Below are positions 9,986 through 19,111 of a stretch of DNA of 34,752 nt, one piece after another (position 1 is the stretch's first letter; each line of letters starts with the position of its first letter). A model generated the notes under the pieces. The model saw only the letters and a program-made list of their open reading frames with translations. It was not told the DNA's origin and did no database searches. The position numbers and the translations under genes are program-made. The DNA comes from CAJBLF01 sp964424505 (lineage in GTDB: Bacteria > Patescibacteriota > Gracilibacteria > Absconditabacterales > Absconditicoccaceae), in assembly GCA_964424505.1 (NCBI GenBank), contig CAYRIQ010000003.1:1-34752 (forward strand). Reading direction: 5' to 3'.

Positions 9986-11518
9986 ATGAAAACAAAACAC
10001 ATTTTCCCTATTATGATCATTGTAATTACAATGATAACGCTCAGCAAAAGCCAAGCACAAACTGTATATGTAAATGCAGATACAATTTCGCAAGGAGATA
10101 CAATACGCTTTTGTAGCAATAGTTATTCTCAAGTCATTTTTACAACCGCCATGAGTAATATAGAATGGCAATGCACACCAGGAATATCTATATACAACAC
10201 ATCCATAACAGTCACTGCGACAAATAATGGGACAATTGGAATGCTTCAAAATGGAAATATAGTAAAAATATTTAAATTTTTTTTACTATCAAATCCAATT
10301 GCTCCAGGATTTACAGATACTATTCATGCTTGTGGTGATATATTTGCTTATACACTCAACGCATTGAATAGCAACAAAGGATGCCATTACTACTGGTCTA
10401 CAGGCGCAACTACACAAAGCATTTCTGCAAATACGGAAAACAACTATTGGGTAATCATAGACAATGGATGTGGTATCGCTTATGATACTACGAGCATAAT
10501 AGCAGATCACTCCAATGATGTAAATCTTGGACCAGATCAAATAATATGCCTCCATGATAGTATCAATATTACTACAAACAACAGTAATATTACCAACTAT
10601 GTATGGTCTACAGGAGCTTCTAGCTCTAGTATATGGATATCTACAAGTGGCAATTATTGGGCCACAACGACCGATGCTACAGGATGCATCAGTACTGATA
10701 CAATGTATCTGACCGTTCGTAGTCCGTATGATCAGCAAGAATTATGTATGGTGTCTTTTGACACATTATCATACAAAAATAAGCTGACATGGTCTCAACA
10801 CCTAGAAGAAGGTATTGAAAGTATTGAAATACAAAAAGAAATTTCCCTCAATACATGGGGAATTATTGGAACTATTTCAAATATGGAAACTTCATTTATA
10901 GATGCATCATCTATGCCTCAAACCAACAGCGATTCGTATAGGCTATTGATCATAGATAGTTGTGGAAATCATTCCACAGCATCAGAGGCACACACTACGA
11001 TAACATTAGTAACAAGTTACACTCCAGGGACAAATGTGTTGGGATTTACATGGTCCCATTACTATATCAATGGCAATATAGTAGCGCCAAACTATACCAT
11101 CTATGGTATAGACAACAATGGTGACACACAAACTATCGGTTCTGTACCAGGGAGTCAAAACTACTACAATTACAACAATCCAAGTACTACTTATGTAAAA
11201 TTTTTTGTTGGGTTTTCACGCAACTGTGAATCCAAAACAAATTATTTAATCAAATCTAATTATATACAAAACAATGTATATATAGATGAAAATACATTAA
11301 ATGATAGTATCAAAATATATCCTACAATAAGTATAAGTAATGGACCTATAACTATAGAGAGTACTCTAGATATAGAAAATGTGAGCATGTATACTCCTTT
11401 AGGAGAGATAATACATACTACCAAAGAAAAAACATTTACTATAAAAAACAGTGGCATATACTTTGTGTATATTACCACAAAAAAAGGTACTGTAGTAAAA
11501 AAAATAATAATAAAATAA
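9986..11518 (+). CDS. Bacteroidetes-like secreted protein with type IX secretion C-terminal sorting domain, standard genetic code
   Basis: A 510-residue protein with a signal peptide (about residues 1-25, ending KSQAQ). The middle carries Ig/PKD-like segments with repeated motifs (YYWSTGATTQSI and YVWSTGASSSSI, each followed by an NYW...GC segment) typical of Bacteroidetes surface proteins. The last ~70 residues (SIKIYPTIS, then GEIIHTTKEKTF and GIYFVYITTKKG, ending KKIIIK) match a T9SS type A sorting domain. Across 511 codons I find no in-frame TGA and no CGA; all nine tryptophans are TGG. Neighbouring genes use TGA for Gly in roughly 3-7% of codons. This points to recent transfer from a standard-code Bacteroidetes-like donor or to a chimeric contig. 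Flanking genes are native. A terminator follows directly. Confidence 0.87.
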   Translation: MKTKHIFPIMIIVITMITLSKSQAQTVYVNADTISQGDTIRFCSNSYSQVIFTTAMSNIEWQCTPGISIYNTSITVTATNNGTIGMLQNGNIVKIFKFFLLSNPIAPGFTDTIHACGDIFAYTLNALNSNKGCHYYWSTGATTQSISANTENNYWVIIDNGCGIAYDTTSIIADHSNDVNLGPDQIICLHDSINITTNNSNITNYVWSTGASSSSIWISTSGNYWATTTDATGCISTDTMYLTVRSPYDQQELCMVSFDTLSYKNKLTWSQHLEEGIESIEIQKEISLNTWGIIGTISNMETSFIDASSMPQTNSDSYRLLIIDSCGNHSTASEAHTTITLVTSYTPGTNVLGFTWSHYYINGNIVAPNYTIYGIDNNGDTQTIGSVPGSQNYYNYNNPSTTYVKFFVGFSRNCESKTNYLIKSNYIQNNVYIDENTLNDSIKIYPTISISNGPITIESTLDIENVSMYTPLGEIIHTTKEKTFTIKNSGIYFVYITTKKGTVVKKIIIK

Positions 11519-11530
11519 TACTCATTTAAA

Positions 11531-11562
11531 AATCCAGAGTTTTCTCCTCTGGATTTTTTTTT
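11531..11562 (+). terminator. Strong intrinsic terminator after the T9SS-type gene
   Basis: AATCCAGAG (11531-11539) pairs perfectly with CTCTGGATT (11547-11555) around a 7-base loop, followed by T's to 11562. It lies 12 bases after the stop codon and also faces the end of the convergent tail-fibre-like gene. Confidence 0.88.
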
Positions 11563-11586
11563 AGTAAGAGTTTAGAAAATATATAC

Positions 11587-12867
11587 TTAATAACAATTCA
11601 CTCAATCATTCTTTATTTGTTTTGCTTCACCTATTTCATTACAAAAACAATATAGACCATTATTTATAGTATTATTGTAAAACATAGTTCATGGAGGATA
11701 GTCGGAAGTTCAACAAGGATTTGAAATCCATGTTTTTGCTTTTATACCACCATTGACGGTAAGCATAGCAGATGGTGTTGCAGTTCCGATGCCAACCTTT
11801 CAAATTATCGATGTTCAATCTCGAGCAAGAAGAACATTTCATAGACTTCATGGATAATCATTATCATAATGTCATCAAGTACCACCAATTCATCAATAAA
11901 TAAAAACATTTCATCAATTTCAACCTGCATCATCTCATGCTTGTCCATTTCATCATTTAATAGAAACACTTCCTCATTGTAAACCATAATCTAGATTAAA
12001 ATCAGTATAATTTTTAGAAAAAATATTTAACCCATATCATGCATTGGTATACAAAGAATTATTTCATCCAGAAAGCTTAATATTCCCATTTACTTCAAGC
12101 ACTTCCGAGGGACTATTAGTTCCAATACCAACATTACCATCACTAGAGATTCTCATTCTCTCAATATTGTTGGTCCAAAAAACAATAGGCCAATTTAGTA
12201 TTCACTGAATATTATTTTGTGAATCCGATTCTAAACTACTAATAGAAAAAGAATTACCATAATTTTCTGTTGAAAATACGATCTGATTATAACAATCATC
12301 AGTTGTACAATGTAAAGTAAGATTAGTATTGTTATTGGATAAAGATAATCTATTTGCATTGATACCTCGTGCATCAACATTTTGAGCATTAAGATTTCCA
12401 TGTATTTGCCCAGAACCTTCAACATTAAATGTATAATTACTAGCGCTTCCCGTACCTATACCAACATTTCACATATAAAAAACGCCATTAACTCAGGTAG
12501 ACCAGATAGATTCTCCACCAGCTACTACAGTACCTCCTGTAGGCCAAGTAGATTTACAATCACCAGAAAGACAAAGTGTAGAAAGATTTCATGTTGTACC
12601 CTTGATAAGTTTACCACTCAAGGTGCCAGCAAAAGATCAATTTCCATTGGTACCATCTAGTGAGATAGTTGTAGTGTTACTTTGATATCCACTTTGAGTA
12701 AGAAATATTTGTCCGATATACTGGATAGCATTGGGTACACTAGGTGTGATATCAAACGCCTTTGTTACAAAAAGTACACACGATACTCAGAGAAAAAATA
12801 GTGTAGCTCATTTGACCATGTTTATACCACGTGATTGTCTATGGAGTTGTTTGCTAGTAAACGTCAT
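11587..12867 (-). CDS. Exported Gly-rich tail-fibre-like surface protein
   Basis: A 426-residue protein with a basic N-terminus and one signal/anchor segment (GATLFFLGVSCVLFVTKAF, about residues 20-38). The body carries repeats of the phage tail-fibre or adhesin type: MGNVGIGTGS, GNVGIGTNSPSEVLEVNG and KVGIGTATPSAMLTVNGG, each announcing a trimeric beta-structured block. Between them is a collagen-like Gly-rich stretch (KGGNGQAGDDAGGNGGNVF, then YGGIGGTGG) coded by about 15 TGA codons within some 70 codons, including several TGA TGA pairs. It ends with a Cys-containing tail. It is clearly native to the recoded genome and converges on the T9SS-type gene. A role in attachment to a host or prey cell is inference; no family enzyme motif is seen. 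Confidence 0.82.
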
Positions 12868-12923
12868 TGTATAGAGTGGAAATATAAAAATCATACTATG
12901 ATAAGTATAGTCTCCACAACAAA

Positions 12924-12958
12924 AAAAACAAAAAATCTGATTGTTTGCTATCAGATTT
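12924..12958 (-). terminator. Hairpin with U-run on the minus strand
   Basis: AAATCTGAT (from 12933) pairs with ATCAGATTT around an 8-base loop. Read on the minus strand it is followed by a T-rich run. It sits upstream of the tail-fibre-like gene, so it would end any minus-strand transcript entering from the repeat region, or act as a leader hairpin. Confidence 0.5.
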
Positions 12959-13038
12959 ACTTGCTATAATTATAATTTGTGATATAGCTACTACTAAAAG
13001 TAGTCCTTTATACGTCAATGATTCCCTCAACTCCACCC

Positions 13039-13267
13039 CGTCATTACCCTTACTTCATCACGTCATTCCCGCCCCGCCTTGCGGGATAAACTCCAGCGGG
13101 AACACGTCATTCCCGCAAACACGTCATTCCCTACACCACACCACGTCATTCCCGACCTGATCGGGAATCCATCTTGCTATATAGCCAATTGGATTCCCGC
13201 TTTCACGGGAATGACGTGGACACAAAGAGGAGGGAATGACGTAAACACAGAGAGGAGGGAATGACGT
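13039..13267. repeat. Cluster of CGTCATTCCC palindromic repeats (REP/MITE-like)
   Basis: The 583 bases between 12867 and 13451 hold no convincing gene. CGTCATTCCC occurs at about 13061, 13105, 13122 and 13144 (CGTCATTACC at 13039), and its reverse complement GGGAATGACG at about 13207, 13232 and 13258. The 13144-13216 part folds as an inverted repeat (GACCTGATCGGGAATCC against GGATTCCCGCTTTCACGGG). The last two reverse copies sit in tandem units of about 26 bases (AGAGGAGGGAATGACGT). GC content is visibly above the surroundings. This word is known from dispersed intergenic palindromes in many bacteria. No transposase is nearby. Confidence 0.8.
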
Positions 13268-13307
13268 AGACGACTATATACATATGTCTCTTGGTTTAGC
13301 GCAGTCC

Positions 13308-13329
13308 TGAGGGAAACTCTCATTTTTTT
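13308..13329 (+). terminator. Weak intrinsic terminator
   Basis: TGAGG (13308-13312) pairs with TCTCA (13318-13322, one G-U pair) around GAAAC, followed by seven T's. The stem is short; it would close a transcript coming from the repeat region before uvrD. Confidence 0.4.
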
Positions 13330-13450
13330 ATAAAAATGATAATATATAAAGTTTAAATTGAAACCCAAACTATTTTCCATACACTTACAAAAAAGAGAGT
13401 ATATTTTTTTGTAACTCTCACATTTTCATTCTTAATTTGTAACATGAATC

Positions 13451-15661
13451 ATGGATATTAAAGCATATATTGCAAAACAACTCAATGAAGAACAAGCAAA
13501 AGCATGTACTCATATTGACACCTCTTCACTTATCATAGCAGGAGCTGGAAGTTGAAAAACAAGAGTACTTACCTACAAAATAGCATATATAGTCCGAGCA
13601 AAACAGATACCCGTCACAAGGATTTTAGCGGTAACATTTACCAACAAAGCAGCCAATGAAATGAAAGAAAGGCTGATTAAAATTTCTTCAGAAATTTCTC
13701 AAGCTACCAGTGATACATGATACACTCTACATTCTACATCACTGAAATGGATATGAACTTTTCATAGTATTTTTCTCAAAATATTAAAAGAAGATATCGA
13801 AAAACTTGATATGAAATACACAAAAAATTTCTGAATTTTTGACACAAACGAATCTCAATCCATTCTCAAAGATGTGCTAAAAAGATTAAATCTTCAAGAT
13901 GTATTCAAAGTTCCAGAAGCAAAAAATTTTATTTCAAAACAAAAAAGCAACGGAATAGATCCCAAAACATATAGTAAAACAATTACTTCTGATTATGATA
14001 AAAGTATGTACAATGTATATGAACAATACCAAAAAGACTTAGAAAAATCCAATTCGCTCGACTTTGACGACTTGCTACTACTACCCTATTTGTTATTCAA
14101 AAAAGATAAAGAATTACTCACAAAATGGCAAAATAAATTTAGTTATATATTGATAGATGAAGCACAAGATACCAACCGAATCCAGTTTGAACTTATAAAA
14201 ATGTTGTCTGGCGACCAAGGAAATGTCACATTGATCGGAGATGATTTCCAAAGTATTTACGGACGAAGATGAGCTTTAATGGAAAATTTTTTAAATGTAA
14301 AAAAGTATCGACCAGATATACAGATATTTAAATTACAAATCAATTATCGCTCCAAACCACACATTGTCCACGCAGGAAATCATATCATCAAAAACAATAC
14401 CAATCAATATGAAAAACAAATTGTTCCTCATAGAACAGGTGATGAAAAAATTACTATTTTTTGTCATGGAAGCGAAATGGATGAGGCAGCAAATAGTATT
14501 GATCTCATCAAAAAGATGAAAGACGGAAACAAAATAAAATCTCGATGATCTATAGCTATATTATATAGGACAAACGCACAATCTTCTCCATTTGAGCAAA
14601 TTTTAATCCAAGAAGGAATACCTTACAAAGTCCGATGAGCATTTAAATTTTTTGAAAGAAAAGAAATCAAAGATATCATTTCATATATTAGATATCTTGT
14701 CAATCCTGCAAATGATGTTGCATTAAAAAGGATACTAAATATTCCAAATAGAAAAATCTGAAAAACTACCATCGATCATCTCGAAGCACAAGCAATAGTC
14801 CAAAATACTTCATTGACTAAAATATTAGAATCCATATATGAACAAAACGAAAAATGATATAAAATTACTCCCATAGCAAAAAAAGGTATTCAAGAATTTA
14901 TAAGTATCATAAAAGAAATACAAGAATATATACCACAGCATAGACCATCAGAGATTCTAGATACATTAGTCAAAAAAATAAAATATAGAGAGTATCTTAT
15001 CAAAGAAGAATGAAGTGAATCACAAGCTGATGAAAAATATGAAAATATCGGACAATTAATAAATATGGCACAAAAATATAATAGTAAATGATGAGATGAT
15101 CAAGAGTTTCAACAATCATATGGAGAAGACATGTTGAGAACTTTTTTAGAGGAAGTAGCATTACTCTCAGATATTTCTGAAGATGAACAAGGTGATATTG
15201 ATGCAATAAAATTAATGACCGTACATTCAAGTAAAGGGCTAGAATTTCCTATTGTATTTATCGCAGGACTTGAAGACAATATTTTTCCTTTATCAAATGC
15301 AATAATGGAGCCACATCTTTTAGAAGAAGAACGTAGATTGATGTATGTGGCGATTACTAGAGCAAAAGATAGCCTATTTCTCTCTCATGCAAACAGTAGA
15401 ATGACATGGTGACAAAACAAGATGAATCCACCGAGTAGATTTTTGGATGAAATACCCATAGAATTAATAAAAAAATTTGATCTCTGAGGAGATACAGATA
15501 CTTCACATGGTCCACAAATTGACGAATGAGACACGGTAAAGCATAAATTATTTGGCACAGGATATGTATTAGAAATATGGAATCACCTTGCTATCGTAAA
15601 ATTTCACAATCCAAAATTTGGTGTCAGAAAAATTGAATGTAGATTTTTACAAGTAATATAA
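13451..15661 (+). CDS. pcrA/uvrD: UvrD/PcrA-family 3'-5' DNA helicase
   Basis: A 736-residue superfamily 1A helicase that unwinds DNA with ATP in repair and replication restart. Motifs in order: Q-motif region LNEEQAKAC, Walker A AGAGSGKT (30-37, with G35 coded by TGA), AVTFTNKAANEMKER, IGTFHSIF, Walker B IDEAQDTN, GDDFQSIYGWRGA (W272 is CGA), NYRS, VRGAFKFFERKE, TVHSSKGLEF and RLMYVAITRAKDSL. The C-terminal Tudor-like tail is GDTVKHKLFGTGYVLEI, as in PcrA. ATG 13444 is out of frame and stops after five codons, so ATG 13451 is the start. Length is normal for PcrA. It stands alone after the repeat region and is followed by a terminator at 15875. Confidence 0.95.
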
Positions 15662-15751
15662 AAAAATATATTTCAAAAAAATCTTGCATTACTACAAAGA
15701 AATTATATAAGAAAGATCAAAAACAAAAATAATCAATTAAAACAAGAAAAA

Positions 15752-15883
15752 ATGATAAAAAAAATTAAAAAAATGTTGAGTAAAAGAAAAATTTCTAATG
15801 TATTCAACATCACAATTACAAATACAGATATTGATGAAATATTATATGAATTATTTCAAAGAGACTGGATGTTTGCTAGGTAA
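15752..15883 (+). CDS. Possible 43-aa small protein downstream of the helicase
   Basis: ATG 15752 opens a 43-residue frame (MIKKIKKMLSKRKI, later NTDIDEILYELF) ending at TAA inside the terminator stem. It is very basic at the start and acidic near the end, and the open frame continues upstream without a stop to the helicase TAA, in the same register. It may be a real small protein, a relic of a longer helicase tail, or chance. The 310 bases between the helicase and the CoA-binding gene hold nothing else except the terminator. Confidence 0.3.
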   Translation: MIKKIKKMLSKRKISNVFNITITNTDIDEILYELFQRDWMFAR

Positions 15884-15900
15884 ATTACCTAGCTTTTTTT
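15875..15900 (+). terminator. Intrinsic terminator after the helicase region
   Basis: GCTAGGT (15875-15881) pairs perfectly with ACCTAGC (15887-15893) around AAATT, followed by seven T's. Confidence 0.88.
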
Positions 15901-15971
15901 TACTTGTAAGTTACCACCAAAAACATATATACATTTTCCACAATAAAATTTTTACACAATATACAAAAAAA

Positions 15972-16334
15972 ATGATAAATAAAAATTTTCTCTACGCTGT
16001 CATCGGTGCATCAAATGATAAAAAAAAATATGGATACAAAGTTTTCAAAAGTTTATTAGATGCAGAATATAAGGTGATACCTATAAACATAAACGAAAAA
16101 GAAATCTTATGAAAAAAGGTTTATGCAAACATATCAGAAACAAAAAAAAATATTGATGTAGTTATTTTTGTAACTCAACCAAAAGTGACAGAACATATTT
16201 TGGAAGAAGCGAACACATTACACATAAAAAAAGCACGGTTCCAACCATGATCTCAAAGCGACAAAGCAATCGAGTTTTGTAAAAAAAATGATATCGAATG
16301 TATATATAATGCATGTATAATGATAAAAAAATAG
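15972..16334 (+). CDS. CoA-binding domain (YccU-like) protein
   Basis: A 120-residue Rossmann-type CoA-binding protein. FLYAVIGASNDKKKYGYKVFKSLLDAEYKVIPININEKEILGKK holds the GAS nucleotide motif, the Y-G-x-K-V-F segment and the family's IPINP-like strand; it is followed by IDVVIFVTQP and a KKARFQPGSQSDKAIEFC segment. The family's usual C-terminal Cys near the end of strand 6 is present (IYNACIM). It is slightly shorter than the usual ~135 residues. The frame extends upstream, but ATG 15972 gives the normal family N-terminus and lies after the terminator. The exact substrate or partner of this family is unknown. Confidence 0.83.
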
Positions 16335-16551
16335 CATAATTAATATACTTAATTAAATATGTAAACTGCATTTTTTCATAGACATAGAAATACTAGTCAT
16401 GAACTGGCAAAAATGCAGTACCATTTTTTCAAAAAAAATAGTATTATGTTTGCTTTTTTTATTTCCTTACATATAAAAATTGTAGCAAGGGAAATTTAAT
16501 TATAAAAATTAAGTTTCTACCTGTCATTTTATCTTTTATTATATACCGCAA

Positions 16552-16752
16552 ATGGTAGTTACAAAAAAAGCTGTTGCTAAAAAAGCTCCTGCTAAAAAAG
16601 TTGTAAAAAAAGTAGTTAAAAAGGCTGTTGCTAAAAAAGCTCCTGCTAAAAAAGTTGTAAAAAAAGTAGTTAAAAAAGTAGTTGCTAAAAAAGCTCCTGC
16701 TAAAAAAGTTGTAAAAAAAGCAGTTAAAAAAGTAGTTGCTAAAAAGAAATAG
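16552..16752 (+). CDS. Histone H1-like Lys/Ala/Val repeat protein
   Basis: A 66-residue protein built almost only of Lys, Ala, Val and Pro: VVTKKAVAKKAPAKKVVKK and so on, with KKAPAKKVVKK occurring three times. The DNA shows matching tandem units of about 66-69 bases. Composition matches the C-terminal tails of histone H1 and bacterial H1-like proteins (HctB, AlgP type), which bind DNA without a fixed fold. It has its own terminator 27 bases after the stop. It probably compacts or coats the nucleoid; that role is inferred from composition. The 217 bases upstream hold no gene that I can see. Confidence 0.8.
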   Translation: MVVTKKAVAKKAPAKKVVKKVVKKAVAKKAPAKKVVKKVVKKVVAKKAPAKKVVKKAVKKVVAKKK

Positions 16753-16778
16753 TCTTTTTGGAAAACAAAAACAAAAAA

Positions 16779-16808
16779 AATACTCTGTTCAACGACAGAG
16801 TATTTTTG
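16779..16808 (+). terminator. Intrinsic terminator after the H1-like gene
   Basis: ATACTCTG pairs with CAGAGTAT around TTCAACGA, preceded by an A-run and followed by a T-run. Confidence 0.88.
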
Positions 16809-16891
16809 TTTGAAAAACAATAAAGAATAAGTACAACAAACATTATTTACATAACGATAATTGATTTCATTTTACATTATAAATTTCATCT

Positions 16892-17965
16892 TTGAAAAGA
16901 GTTTTAGTGTGAATGTCATGAGGAGTAGATTCAGCAATTGCAGCATATATATTAAAAGAACAATGATATGAAGTTGTAGCTGGATTTATGAAAAATTACG
17001 TCTCTGAGTGATGAAACTGTACAACATATGCTGACGCACAGGAAGCAATCAACGTTTCCAAATTTTTATGAATAGAAATTATTTCTTTTGATCTTCAAAA
17101 AGAATATAATGAAAAAATTATTGAATATATTTATACAGGATATAAACAATGAATCACTCCAAATCCTGACGTACTATGTAATTCATTGATTAAATTCGAA
17201 GTATTTCTCAATAAAGCCATAGAGTTATGATTTGACTATATAGCTACAGGACATTATGCTCGCATTAATGAGTTGAATATTGAAAGTTGAAAAATAAAAG
17301 GAAAAAATATATATAAACTTCTCAGATGAGTAGATTACAACAAAGATCAATCATATTTTCTTTCATGATTAAACCAATACCAATTAAGTAAATCGTTATT
17401 CCCTATTTGATGATATACAAAACCAGAGATAAGAGCATTAGCAAAAAAAATCTGACTTCCCAATGCTGGACGTAAAGATAGTCAGTGATTATGTTTTATT
17501 TGAAACATTCCCATCAAAGAGTTTTTACTCAAAAAGTTACCTATAAAAAAATGAAATATTATAGATACGACAGGGAAAATACTTGGTACACACGAATGAG
17601 CATATTTTTTTACTATAGGGCAAAGACATGGTCTCAAACTCCCCTTCAAAGCATATGTCATGAAAACAGATGTCAAAAAAAATGAAGTAATCGTATGAGA
17701 AAAAGAAAATAAAATGTTATTTGAAAAAACGATTATAAGTACATGACGACATTGGATTAGAAAAACATATACATTACCCACCAAAATATTTGCAAAGATA
17801 AGATACAGACAAGAGCCACAAGAAGCAACACTTAAAAAAAACAAACAAAATGAAATAATAGTAACATTTAAAGAGAAACAACGAGCAATTGCACCAGGGC
17901 AGACGATAGTTGCTTATAAAGACGATGAATGTATTGGTTCAGGTATTATTGTAGACCACAAATAG
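16892..17965 (+). CDS. mnmA: tRNA-specific 2-thiouridylase MnmA
   Basis: MnmA puts sulfur on C2 of U34 in tRNA-Lys, -Glu and -Gln using ATP and a sulfur relay. The 357-residue frame starts at TTG 16892: MKRVLVGMSGGVDSAIA is the standard N-terminus, an in-frame TAA lies just upstream, and no ATG exists before the P-loop. Two of the SGGVDS-region glycines are TGA codons. The catalytic Cys is in NPDVLCNSLIKF, the persulfide Cys in DSQGLCFIG. Further family segments are ATGHYARI, DQSYFLSGL, TIGQRHGL, KIRYRQ and IAPGQTIVAY. Length and domain order (PP-loop, central, beta-barrel) are normal. It is independent of its neighbours, bounded by terminators. Confidence 0.95.
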
Positions 17966-17988
17966 TAGCAAATAAAAAAATTAAAAAA

Positions 17989-18019
17989 TGTCAGCCAAAT
18001 ATATTTGACAGGATTTTTT
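17989..18019 (+). terminator. Probable terminator after mnmA
   Basis: TGTCA (17989-17993) pairs with TGACA (18006-18010) over a 12-base loop that can itself pair partly, followed closely by a long T-run. The stem is short, so this is moderate evidence. Confidence 0.55.
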
Positions 18020-18069
18020 TTTTGAATATAATTAATCAAAAGCTACATTATTTATGTTTACCATAAAAC

Positions 18070-19110
18070 ATGAAATCAAGAAAAAAAATTAAAAAAGATA
18101 CTATCAAAAAAATAATCTCAACCAGTATACTGGTATTTTTCGCAACAATTATTATCTTTCAAAAAGATACAAATACTACAGAATTACAATTTGTACGAAA
18201 TACAGACGAAGTATTTATGCATAATGCTGCAAATCAACAACGAGATTATTTATTTGAAGATGAGTGAGGACAAGATGTATATCAATGACAAATTGCAACA
18301 GAAAATAATCAAAAGCCAAACAACATACAAGATACTATTGATAATTTAATCAATGACAATGAAATTGAACAGATTATAAACAATCCACAAACAAAAACAG
18401 GATATATATATACTGGCATCATAAATACCGGAAATAATATACTACAAAAAACAGGAATGATAAAAACATGATCATTGGATTGTATTACTCCACGAAAAGA
18501 AAAAGTAAAAAATAAAGACTTTATTTTGGCATATGAACAAAGAAAAGATGTAAATACCATTTGTAATATAGAAAAAAGAGTTTGTATGAGTGGTACGCTT
18601 TGATGAAGTTTTATTCAACATTCATGTAAAGAAGATATAGTATATATTTATCAAAAAGCAGAAGTAATTTCTTATAATAAAAAAGTAATCAATGAATATA
18701 TACAACCAACACCACCAGTAAATTCATGAGCATATTTCAATACCGAAGGCAAGATAAATACAACAAATAAACCAATAGATACTCGAAGCACAACAAACAA
18801 TTCAATAGCAAACAAACCAACAGTTGCACAAAATGAACCAACAAATAAAGCAAGTTGCACCACACCTCGAGGACAAAAAGTCAAACATGGACAATTTGTA
18901 AAAGCATATAAATCTCCTCGTGGTTTTATTGATCTTAGCTGTGAAACAGAGATAAGACCATGCGTAAATGGAAATTTAAAATGAGCATTTACTTATCCAA
19001 AATGTACATTTAACAATACAAGCTATGCAGATTATCTCAAAGCAGGTTCACCAAAAACAAACACTGGATTTCTTTTTTTCCAACGAATAAAGTCAGCATT
19101 TAGAAAATAA
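18070..19110 (+). CDS. Exported protein with two Cys-rich C-TPW repeat modules
   Basis: A 346-residue protein with a basic N-terminus and one hydrophobic segment (about residues 18-33, STSILVFFATIIIF), so exported or membrane-anchored. After an Asn/Gln-rich linker come two copies of one module of about 50 residues. Module 1 starts DCITPWKEKV, continues FILAYEQ, NIEKRVCMSGTLGGSF and ends HSC. Module 2 starts SCTTPWGQKV, continues FVKAYKS, CETEIRPCVNGNLKGAF and ends PKC. Each has four Cys at matching places, and the W after TP is a CGA codon in both. A Thr/Asn-rich spacer separates them. The module resembles a short Cys-rich repeat I recall from surface proteins of other CPR genomes, of unknown function. 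It converges on xthA with 1 base between stops. Confidence 0.72.
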
Positions 19111-19111
19111 T

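Noticed and set aside
13039..13267. CRISPR array
   Set aside because: Repeat units are short (about 10 bases), occur in both orientations and have irregular spacing; no cas gene is present.
13079..13380. Short frames in both strands of the repeat region
   Set aside because: They translate the CGTCATTCCC repeats themselves and show no gene-like properties.
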